Assembly (NCBI GenBank): GCA_003694805.1
Contig: RFJU01000016.1
Location: 1-47,083, forward strand
Reading direction: 5' to 3'
Source: Candidatus Woesearchaeota archaeon
GTDB taxonomy: Archaea; Nanobdellota; Nanobdellia; Woesearchaeales; J110
DNA length: 47,083 bases
Shown one piece after another: positions 22,955-29,717 of this stretch. Both the position numbers and the translations under genes were made by a program. The notes below the pieces were generated by a model. The model saw only the letters and a program-made list of their open reading frames with translations. It searched no databases and was not told where the DNA came from. Within the stretch, counting starts at the first letter, position 1, and every line of letters begins with the position of its first letter.

Positions 22955-23764
22955 TTAGGGCGTTTTTGTTTTTTCTCGTTGTTTGTTCGTGAGTTTTGTT
23001 GCTATTGTTTCAGCTGCGTGCACGAAGGCGTCTATGTCTTGTTCAGTGCTGAGGATGCGTGTGGAGAGTTTGAGTGTTGAGCCAAGGATTTCTAAATAGG
23101 TTTGCGGTGTGTCTTTCGTATCGCGCCAGGGGAGTGAGTCCAGGTAATTGATGAGGTCTTGAGAGATGCTTTTGCGTGCTGTTTTGATGTCGGTTGAGAG
23201 GAGGATCCATGCCCTGCCTGAAGATGCTTGGCGTGTTCGTACGTCCCACGAGTCCCAAGGAACGGTTGCGAGGGCCCATTGTTCCCACACGCCGGGTTGC
23301 CTGGCCCGGATGAGGATGTAGGGGAGGTTGAGCTCTTCTGGGAGGGTGATGACTGTGGTCGTTGTGAGCAGGGAGGGGTGGGTGGCGTGGTCGAGGATGG
23401 AGATGTTGAGGTCGAGGGTTGTTCCTATTATCTTGTCTCGCTTCCACGTGAATGCGTTGTTTGCGCGCAGGCGCATGCGCTTCGTTGCTGGAGTAAAGAC
23501 GATTTTTGTTTTGAGCTGATCAAGTTTGTCCTTTGGCAAGAGCGTGTAGCCCCGTTTGCGGGCGTAGGTGTTGATGAAGTTGTTGCGTTGCTTTGTTTTG
23601 GCGAAGATGACGAGGAAGTGGCCTGCAGGGTAAGCGATGGCTGCTGCTGCGATGACCATGACCACCAAGGGGAGGTTGTGTGCGGTTGCGGGGTAGATTT
23701 CGAAGAAAAGAGTGGTTGTGAAGAGGGCGATGATGAGGGTCCACATGACGAGTTTGTGATGCAC
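22955..23764 (-). CDS. Membrane protein with large soluble domain, unknown
   Basis: A 269-residue protein from GTG 23764. Two hydrophobic helices (about 6-24 and 31-53) form a hairpin, followed by a basic segment and about 200 residues of mixed soluble sequence with no motif I know. It includes a Trp-rich region (PGVWEQWALATVPWDSWDV) and a Thr-rich loop, and ends with a helical tail. Both helices with short outer loop suggest the domain faces the cytoplasm. Minus-strand TATA cttaaaaat (23785-23793) lies 25 nt upstream and supports the GTG start. Confidence 0.6.
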   Translation of the reverse strand: MHHKLVMWTLIIALFTTTLFFEIYPATAHNLPLVVMVIAAAAIAYPAGHFLVIFAKTKQRNNFINTYARKRGYTLLPKDKLDQLKTKIVFTPATKRMRLRANNAFTWKRDKIIGTTLDLNISILDHATHPSLLTTTTVITLPEELNLPYILIRARQPGVWEQWALATVPWDSWDVRTRQASSGRAWILLSTDIKTARKSISQDLINYLDSLPWRDTKDTPQTYLEILGSTLKLSTRILSTEQDIDAFVHAAETIATKLTNKQREKTKTP

Positions 23765-23908
23765 AGTCCTTCAGAGGCATGGTTATTTTTAAGTCTGGCG
23801 GTTGCGGGGCGTGGTTCGTGTTCGTTCGTGTCCGGGCGTTTGCTGAAGCAAAAAAGGTGTTAGGGGGGCTGAGTGGAAGACTTGCATTGTTTTGAGAGCT
23901 ATCAGTAA

Positions 23909-23917
23909 CATATTTAT
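23909..23917 (+). promoter_or_regulatory. TATA box of the membrane-anchored regulator
   Basis: The element catatttat predicts transcription start near 23940, about 19 nt before GTG 23959. Confidence 0.5.
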
Positions 23918-23958
23918 TGAAGGGAGCAGTTCCAGGTGCTGTTCGTATTCGAGAGCGT

Positions 23959-24759
23959 GTGAGAAGAGTGGCAGAAGAGTCTTTTATCCTGGTGGACTTG
24001 AAGAGTGGCCGAGCAAAGTACTTGGCAAAGGTTTTGGGGAGTGAAGCGTGTCGAAAGATTTTGGAGCGGCTCGCGAAGGGAGAGGGGACAGAGTCTTCCC
24101 TGGCAAAAGAACTTGATATGCCGCTTTCGACTGTTCATTATAATATGAGATTGCTTAGGGAGGCAGGACTAGTGCGTGTGGACGCGTTTCACTATTCTGA
24201 GAAAGGAAAGGAGGTTGCGCATTATTCGCTGGAGAACAAGTATCTCGTGATCGCGCCGAAGAAGAAAGAGGAGGAGGGCGCGTCGGTAATCTCGAGGATG
24301 AAGTCGTTCCTGCCCGTTTCAGGTCTTATAGTGGGTGGGGCGTACCTTGCGTATGTGCTCGCCTACTTTTTGTCCAGGCCGTCTCGTTTGGCTTTGTTCT
24401 CGTCTGGAAAGGTTGGCGCCTTTTCATCGCAGGCGCTCGTGCCCGAAGCGGCAGTTCCCGCGGCGGGTGTTGGAGCGGGCGCGTCGGTCTTGAACGGGTC
24501 AGGAGCCTCACGCGCTGCACTTTTGGCTTCTGATGCTGTAGGAGGAGTTGGTGGCGGCGCCGGCGGTGTTGGCGGTGGTGCTTGTGCTCAGGGCGCCTTT
24601 CCTGGAGGGTGTGTCGATGCTGTTGCTCTTTCTTGGTGGTGGCCGGTGTTTTTCGCAGGTGTTGCCGTGTGTGTTGTGGCGCTGAGCGCTGCGGTACTCT
24701 GGTTGCGTTGGCGGCGCAGGAAGCGCGGAAAGACGCTTTTGGAGCGAGAAGCGCAATAG
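23959..24759 (+). CDS. Membrane-anchored winged-helix regulator
   Basis: About 266 residues from GTG 23959 (start uncertain; longer in-frame codons reach 23917, inside the probable TATA box). An ArsR/MarR-like helix-turn-helix (LGSEACRKILERLAKGEG, then SSLAKELDMPLSTVHYNMRLLREAGLV) is followed by a wing (HYSEKGKEVAHYSL). Next are a membrane helix (about 118-137), an outer Ala/Gly/Val-rich low-complexity loop of about 90 residues, a second helix (about 228-250) and a basic tail. Such DNA-binding domains on membrane anchors occur in archaea and may sense envelope signals. The target is unknown. Confidence 0.75.
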   Translation: MRRVAEESFILVDLKSGRAKYLAKVLGSEACRKILERLAKGEGTESSLAKELDMPLSTVHYNMRLLREAGLVRVDAFHYSEKGKEVAHYSLENKYLVIAPKKKEEEGASVISRMKSFLPVSGLIVGGAYLAYVLAYFLSRPSRLALFSSGKVGAFSSQALVPEAAVPAAGVGAGASVLNGSGASRAALLASDAVGGVGGGAGGVGGGACAQGAFPGGCVDAVALSWWWPVFFAGVAVCVVALSAAVLWLRWRRRKRGKTLLEREAQ

Positions 24760-24853
24760 ATGAGGCGGGTTGGTCCTTGGCGCGTGCAGCGTGTTGATGT
24801 GAGGAAAGATTCTAGGAAATATTCTTATAGGGGAGTGTCGCCTCGTTCTTGCA

Positions 24854-25129
24854 ATGGCGGTTCGTAAGGTGTCAAAGGAAGAGTGGGCGGCGATGATTGA
24901 GCGAGGGATTCGCCGCCACGAGCTTGCAAGAGCGCGGTCTCGAAGGAAGGTGTTGAGGCATCTTCGTCACTTTTTGCCAGTGCCCATTCTCATTGGCTTG
25001 GTTGCGAGTGTTCTCTATGTTCGTGTTTGGGGTTGGGCTTCGTTTCTGCAGGCGCTTCTTTCTTGGGTGGTTGGTATTACGTTGGTGACAACGCTCCTTG
25101 CCATTTTCGTTCCTGGGAAGAAGTCTTGA
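24854..25129 (+). CDS. Small membrane protein with basic N-terminus
   Basis: A 91-residue protein. The first 40 residues are charged and Arg-rich (RRHELARARSRRKVLRHLRH), then two hydrophobic helices (about 42-57 and 61-84) end with GKKS. TATA attcttatagg at 24822-24830 is centred 28 nt before the ATG, so it is likely expressed and leaderless. No family recognised. It lies between the regulator and the second ABC system without clear coupling. Confidence 0.6.
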   Translation: MAVRKVSKEEWAAMIERGIRRHELARARSRRKVLRHLRHFLPVPILIGLVASVLYVRVWGWASFLQALLSWVVGITLVTTLLAIFVPGKKS

Positions 25130-25207
25130 TCATTCATTGTTTGGTTTTTTTCTCTTTGAAGTGGGCACGAAAAACTTTTAATCGCTGTTTCGTTATTGCC
25201 GGGTATC

Positions 25208-26170
25208 ATGGGCGACGCCATTTTTCGTGTGAAGCACGTTTCAAAGTGCTTTGGGCGCCATGAGGTTCTGAAAGACATCAATTTTGATGTTGAGCGCGGT
25301 GAAATCATTGGCTTGATAGGCGCGTCTGGTTCGGGCAAGACCACGCTGTTGAACGTGGTGGTGGGGTTTTTGTTGCCGAGCAAAGGCAAGGTTGAATTTC
25401 GTTGTCAGATGGGAAATAAAGAGGTTTTTCTGTCTGTTCATGATCACACCGACGTGTTGAAGTCGTTTTGTGGCTTTGCTAGTCAGGAGCCGAGTTTTTA
25501 CCCTAAGCTCACTGTTCGTGAGAATTTGGAATATTTCGGATCGCTTTACAATCTCTCAAAGGACGTGTTGAGGAAGAATACGGAGACGTTGTTGCATTTG
25601 ATGGATTTGCAAAAGGCCCAGCATCTTCTTGCTGGAAAAATTTCGGGCGGGATGGAGCGGCGGCTGGACATTGCGTGCTCCCTCGTGCATGATCCTGACG
25701 TGCTTATTTTGGACGAGCCCACGGCTGATTTGGACCCTGTGCTTCGCGATCATATTTGGGAGATTGTTCGTAAGGTGAATGCGAAGGGAACGACGGTGAT
25801 TTTGGCGAGCCATCATTTGGCCGAACTGGAGAACTTTTGCTCTCGTATCCTTATTTTGCGAAAGGGAAAGATTCTTGACTTGGACACCCCATTGCATTTA
25901 AAGGCGAAGTATCAGCGTCATCAGCAAATTCATTTGGAGTCATATCCGGGGAATTATGACAAGCTTATTCCGTTGATTAAGTCTAAGGAGATTACTCGAG
26001 TAGAGCAGAAGGGGGCGACGCTGGTCATTCATACTGATCAGCCGCAGAGAGTGCTTGAGGACGTGCTGAAGATTGTTCGTCAGCACAAGGAAACGCTGGT
26101 GGATGTGCGGTTGTGGAAGCCGAGTTTGGACGATGTGTTTTTGCAGCTATATCGGGGTGTGGCGAAGTGA
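25208..26170 (+). CDS. ABC transporter ATP-binding subunit
   Basis: A 320-residue ABC ATPase from ATG 25208, chosen because the TATA at 25174-25182 sits 30 nt upstream. Walker A is GASGSGKT, the Q-loop is ASQEPSF, the signature is ISGGMERRL, Walker B is VLILDEPTADL and the H-loop is ASHH. An extra C-terminal region of about 90 residues follows, as in ABC-2 exporters. It overlaps the permease gene by 4 nt (GTGA). The substrate is unknown. Confidence 0.93.
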   Translation: MGDAIFRVKHVSKCFGRHEVLKDINFDVERGEIIGLIGASGSGKTTLLNVVVGFLLPSKGKVEFRCQMGNKEVFLSVHDHTDVLKSFCGFASQEPSFYPKLTVRENLEYFGSLYNLSKDVLRKNTETLLHLMDLQKAQHLLAGKISGGMERRLDIACSLVHDPDVLILDEPTADLDPVLRDHIWEIVRKVNAKGTTVILASHHLAELENFCSRILILRKGKILDLDTPLHLKAKYQRHQQIHLESYPGNYDKLIPLIKSKEITRVEQKGATLVIHTDQPQRVLEDVLKIVRQHKETLVDVRLWKPSLDDVFLQLYRGVAK

Positions 26171-28134
26171 AGTTCTGGAAGGTGCTCGGGAAGAATTTTA
26201 AAGTGTTGTTTCGCTCGAAGGAAAGCGCGTTTATTGTTGTCTTTGGTCCGCTGCTTATTATCATGCTGGTCAGCTTTGCGTTTATGCGCTCGTCTGATCT
26301 TCAAATATCGCTTGGAGTGTTTGTTCCGGACGAAACAGCTGAGGCGAAGGCGCTTTTGCAGAGCTTGTCCCAAAACCCTGTTTTTTCTGTAACGAGGGAG
26401 GGGAACGTTTCTTCCTGCATTGATAAGGTTGAGAAAGGGGTGTTGCACACGTGTCTTGTCTTGCCGGAAGGATTTGAAATTGTTCCTGGAAGGTCGAATC
26501 GTATTCGCTTCTTTGTTGACACGTCTCGTTTGAACGTCGCCTATCAAGTTCGTGAGGACGTGTTGGGTGCGTTGAATGTTCAGCGTGCAAATATCAGCAA
26601 GGACTTAACAGAAGATATTTTGGACGCGCTCTCATTTGCTGAGTTCATGTTGGAGCGAACGGAGGAGGATGTTGCCTCTCTCGGGGAAGGTGCGGGAGGT
26701 GTGAAGGACAGCTTGGACGAGTTAGACAGCATCTTGACGCGTGCGTCGTTTTCCTTGCCGGAGGTCGACGTAAAAATGGTGCGCCAGGCTGCGAGTCGTG
26801 TTGAGAACGACGCCAACGCGGTGCGGGAGAAGGCGATTGAAATTCTTGATCGGGCAGATCTTATTCTTAACGAGTACGAAAATGATTGTGATGGGTGCAG
26901 CAACGCCACACTTACGAAAATTGCCGAGTACATGGACGAAATGAAGGTGTTTAGGGAAGAGGTCGAGGGGATCTATAATGACACGCCGCAAAACCTTTTC
27001 CTGCTCTACAACTTACTTGATAGGACCGACGAGTCTTTGAAGATGGTGAAGGAGCGGTTTGAGGAGGTTGAACTCAACAACGAATTGGCCAAAGAGCATA
27101 TTGTATCGCTGAAAAAAAATGTGGATTCACTTCTTGAGGAGATTGAAGGCGTGCGGGGGGGCATTCGTGCAGTGCTGGATCGGTTTGCTTCGTTGCAGTT
27201 TAAGTCTTCAGAAGAAATTATCAACCCGATCTTGACTGAAGTTGAAACAGTAACGCCGAAAGTGGGTCGTGAAGACGTGCTGCTTCCGTACTTGCTTGTT
27301 TTGGTGGTGATGTTTATTGCTCTGATTCTTCCCAGTATGATGGTGGTCAAGGAAAAAACGTCTCGGGCTTCCTTCCGCGTCTTTACAACACCAACGAAAG
27401 GTGTTTATTTTGTGTTCACAACGTTCTTGGCGACGATTATTGTAATTAGTGTGCAGGCAATGATTATTTTGCTTCTTTCCTACTTTTTTGGTTTTCTCCC
27501 TGATTTGTTTGTGATGCAAGAAGCGGTTTTTGTGACTGCCGTGACGGTTTTGTTTTTGGCGATTTGCTTTTTTTCTCTTGTCGGGATGGTTATTGGATTC
27601 TTGAGTTCGACGACTGAAGCGGCTACGATTGCTTCGATTAGCGTGGGGAGTGTTCTCTTGTTTCTCTCGAACGTCATCGTTCCTGTTGAGCAGCTGAGTG
27701 TGCTTGTTCGGTTCAATCCGTATGTTGTGTTTTCTGAGTTGTTGCGAAAAGCGTTTCTTTTTGGAGAGTCGCTTGGTGATGCGGGAGTGTTGCTGCTCCT
27801 TATTCTTGTGGCGATTGTTGTCTTGCTCCTGCTGAATGTGGGGCTACAGTTATTTTTGAAGAAGCGGTTTTTTATGAAGAGGAGCGGCGGTGCTCCTGTT
27901 GGTGCAGGGCGTGTTGTTGCGCCGCTCGTGGTCGGCGAGTTGTCGGTTGTTGACCTCCCTTCACTTCTTCGCGCTATTGAGGAGCTCACGCAAGGGGAGT
28001 ACGACGAGCTTCGTTCCCGAGGAGTGATTTCTTCGTGGTTGCGTCGGGAACTCGGCGAGTCTCGCTTGGCGAGTCGGTTGGCCAGGGCGAGCAAGGAAAA
28101 GGCTGTCGAGATTTTGCGCTCGAAGATTACGTAA
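26167..28134 (+). CDS. Large ABC-2 permease with extracytoplasmic coiled coil
   Basis: A 655-residue permease, GTG start overlapping the ATPase stop. One N-terminal helix (about 15-36) is followed by about 350 outer residues. These contain a folded part and then long heptad-like helices (about 150-370) in YhgE/Pip-like arrangement. Five or six helices follow at about 375-575, then a soluble C-terminal helical domain of about 80 residues (SLLRAIEELTQGEYDELRSRG...). The architecture resembles YhgE/YccS-type or MmpL-independent ABC-2 exporters that move lipids, peptides or secreted proteins. The long outer coiled coil and cytoplasmic tail are more elaborate than in the first ABC pair here. Confidence 0.85.
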   Translation: MKFWKVLGKNFKVLFRSKESAFIVVFGPLLIIMLVSFAFMRSSDLQISLGVFVPDETAEAKALLQSLSQNPVFSVTREGNVSSCIDKVEKGVLHTCLVLPEGFEIVPGRSNRIRFFVDTSRLNVAYQVREDVLGALNVQRANISKDLTEDILDALSFAEFMLERTEEDVASLGEGAGGVKDSLDELDSILTRASFSLPEVDVKMVRQAASRVENDANAVREKAIEILDRADLILNEYENDCDGCSNATLTKIAEYMDEMKVFREEVEGIYNDTPQNLFLLYNLLDRTDESLKMVKERFEEVELNNELAKEHIVSLKKNVDSLLEEIEGVRGGIRAVLDRFASLQFKSSEEIINPILTEVETVTPKVGREDVLLPYLLVLVVMFIALILPSMMVVKEKTSRASFRVFTTPTKGVYFVFTTFLATIIVISVQAMIILLLSYFFGFLPDLFVMQEAVFVTAVTVLFLAICFFSLVGMVIGFLSSTTEAATIASISVGSVLLFLSNVIVPVEQLSVLVRFNPYVVFSELLRKAFLFGESLGDAGVLLLLILVAIVVLLLLNVGLQLFLKKRFFMKRSGGAPVGAGRVVAPLVVGELSVVDLPSLLRAIEELTQGEYDELRSRGVISSWLRRELGESRLASRLARASKEKAVEILRSKIT

Positions 28135-28158
28135 GCAGAAGTGGGTCTTGCTGGAAGA

Positions 28159-28184
28159 ACGCGTAATCTGCGCGTTTTTTTTTT
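28159..28184 (+). terminator. Hairpin and T-run after the ABC permease
   Basis: Stem acgcg/cgcgt (28159-28163 and 28171-28175) with a 7-nt loop leads directly into a run of about ten T. It looks like a classical intrinsic terminator. Confidence 0.6.
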
Positions 28185-28226
28185 GCGATGTTTTATTTTT
28201 AAGTTTGGCAGCGCGGCAACCATAGT

Positions 28227-28234
28227 GTTTATTA
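28227..28234 (+). promoter_or_regulatory. TATA box of the cobalamin adenosyltransferase gene
   Basis: The element gtttatta is centred 28 nt before the ATG at 28258. Confidence 0.55.
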
Positions 28235-28257
28235 ACTAGACTTGTTTCTTTATAGGC

Positions 28258-28878
28258 ATGGCGGTGAAGGAAGGCTTGGTGTATTGTTACACGGGGGATG
28301 GGAAAGGAAAGACCACGGCCGCCCTCGGTGTTGCTCTGCGGGCTATTGGGCAAGGTTGGCGGGCGTATATGATTCAATTTATGAAAGGGGGGATGTACAC
28401 GGGCGAGTTTCTTGCAGCCTCGCGGTTTTTGAAAGGGCTCTTGACGATTCGCCAGTTCGGTAGGGGGTGCATTAAGCAGAAGCGTCAGTACACGCTGGAT
28501 AGTTTTGAGGAGAAAGTGGTTGCTGAGAGCGTTCGTGATGATGTGGAGTGCGGCGAGTGCAGGTATTGTTTTTTAAATGACGAGCAGCAGGCAGATTTCT
28601 GCCGGCAGGGGTTGCATCATGCTGGGGTGGTGTTAGGCTCTGGGGATTACGAGCTCGTCATTTTGGACGAGATTAATGTTGCTGTTTCGCTGGGGTTCAT
28701 CAAGGAGGAGGAAGTGTTGGCCTTGCTCGATGGGCGGCCTGCAGGGGTGACGGTGGTCTTGACAGGGAGGAATGCTCCTTCGTCATTTATTGAGCGGGCG
28801 GATTTGGTTTCGGACGTTGTTGAAGTGAAGCATCCGTTTCAGAAAGGGGTTTTGGCGAGGAAAGGGTTGGAATGGTAG
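28258..28878 (+). CDS. cobO: Cob(I)alamin adenosyltransferase (CobO/BtuR/CobA type)
   Basis: A 206-residue P-loop protein. GDGKGKTTAALG at about 13-24 is the family's inverted-use nucleotide loop, followed by FMKGGMYTGE, then VILDEINVA and TGRNAP. It attaches the 5'-deoxyadenosyl group to cobalt, making adenosylcobalamin. A cysteine-rich stretch (VECGECRYCFLNDEQQADFC) in the middle is longer than I expect and may bind a metal. The product is the cofactor of the class II reductases encoded just downstream, which gives the placement a direct metabolic sense. I recognise no B12 synthesis genes in the window, so salvage of corrinoids is possible. Confidence 0.92.
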   Translation: MAVKEGLVYCYTGDGKGKTTAALGVALRAIGQGWRAYMIQFMKGGMYTGEFLAASRFLKGLLTIRQFGRGCIKQKRQYTLDSFEEKVVAESVRDDVECGECRYCFLNDEQQADFCRQGLHHAGVVLGSGDYELVILDEINVAVSLGFIKEEEVLALLDGRPAGVTVVLTGRNAPSSFIERADLVSDVVEVKHPFQKGVLARKGLEW

Positions 28879-28968
28879 GTGGTCGTTTGTGGTTGTGTGG
28901 TTATTGGTGTCGGCGGCGCTGATTGGTGGTGTGTTGTTGGGAGAGAGAAAAAAAGGGGGGTGGTTATC

Positions 28969-29334
28969 GTGGTTCGAGTAGAGCGTGGGGCTTCCCGTGC
29001 CCGCAGTGGAGGGTTGCCGAAGGTTTCAAGCATCGGCGCGGTTACTGTTTTGAAGGATCGTGAGGAGTATTTTTTGCTTGATATTCGTGAAGGAAAAGAG
29101 CATCTTTCTCGAATAGTAGAGGGGGCTTTGTGGATGCCAAGTCACGAGTTGGTCGCGAGTTGGGGTTTGCTTCCTCGGCGTGCACGCATTGTTGTCCTTG
29201 ATGACTCGGTTGTGAGGAGCAGGAAGGCGGCCGCGTTTTTGTGTAAGATGGGCCTTGTTGCGAAGTATTTGCGGGGGGGCTTGCGTGAGTGGTGGCGTGC
29301 CTTGCCTGAGTCGCGTTCCTTGGTGCATCGGTGA
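28969..29334 (+). CDS. Rhodanese-like domain protein lacking the catalytic Cys
   Basis: About 121 residues; GTG 28969 and 28960 are the likely starts, preceded by a G-rich stretch. A rhodanese fold is indicated by YFLLDIREGKEHLSRIVEGALWMPSHEL and AAAFLCKMGLVAKYLRGGLREWW. Where active rhodaneses have a reactive Cys loop (VYCxxGxRS), this one reads VVLDDSVVRSR: the Cys is replaced by Asp. It is therefore unlikely to transfer sulfane sulfur and may act as a binding or regulatory domain. It directly follows the adenosyltransferase gene. Confidence 0.72.
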   Translation: MVRVERGASRARSGGLPKVSSIGAVTVLKDREEYFLLDIREGKEHLSRIVEGALWMPSHELVASWGLLPRRARIVVLDDSVVRSRKAAAFLCKMGLVAKYLRGGLREWWRALPESRSLVHR

Positions 29335-29592
29335 GTGAGGAAGGCGCGGAGGGGGCCCAAGAAGTAAGCAGGATCGTGGCGTTGAATCGTTGCGTTGAAG
29401 ATTGTTGTTAGTTGTTTGCGTGGGGAGGCTCTGGTCAAGGGGGCGCAAACGTTAAATACTTCTCGTGGGTTTCTTTTCAGCACGTCTTGGAGTGGTTAGT
29501 GTGCGGGGGTGTTTTGTCGGTGATGGTTCAGATTTATTTTTTCACTATCGGGAATTGTTAGGTTTTGGAATAGTGTTTTCACAACGATAAAA
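29335..29592. other. Upstream regulatory gap before nrdJ
   Basis: No confident gene. A good TATA-like cgttaaata at 29450-29458 predicts a transcript from about 29481. It could encode a 24-residue hydrophobic peptide from TTG 29487 to the stop at 29561, or be a small RNA or an alternative distal promoter for the reductase. I saw no cobalamin-riboswitch B12-box or recognisable fold. Confidence 0.4.
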
Positions 29593-29601
29593 CTTATAAA
29601 A
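29593..29601 (+). promoter_or_regulatory. TATA box of the first class II reductase
   Basis: The element cttataaaa is centred at 29597, which places transcription start near 29624, at the centre of the first NrdR-box-like palindrome. The leader to the ATG would be about 94 nt. Confidence 0.65.
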
Positions 29602-29615
29602 AACGCCACGCCTTA

Positions 29616-29631
29616 CCATAACATGTTGTAG
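29616..29631 (+). promoter_or_regulatory. NrdR-box-like palindrome 1
   Basis: The 16-mer ccataacatgttgtag has six of eight symmetric pairs around aacatgtt. It straddles the predicted transcription start, where a bound repressor would block polymerase. It shares 13 of 16 bases with box 2. Confidence 0.75.
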
Positions 29632-29646
29632 TTTTAAGAAACAAAA

Positions 29647-29662
29647 CCACAACATGTTGTGT
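29647..29662 (+). promoter_or_regulatory. NrdR-box-like palindrome 2
   Basis: The 16-mer ccacaacatgttgtgt has seven of eight symmetric pairs. It resembles the bacterial NrdR consensus ACACwAtATwTwGTGT in its acaa/ttgt arms. Its centre is exactly 31 bp from that of box 1, three helical turns, the spacing known for tandem NrdR boxes. Confidence 0.78.
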
Positions 29663-29717
29663 TTTTTGTTTGAGAAGGGCAGGGCATTGACAGCAGAAGG
29701 AATCGAAGTGGGGTAGT

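Noticed and set aside
29335-29717. Cobalamin riboswitch controlling the B12-dependent reductase
   Set aside because: No recognisable B12-box or multi-helix fold, and the transcript predicted from the proximal promoter has a leader of only about 94 nt.
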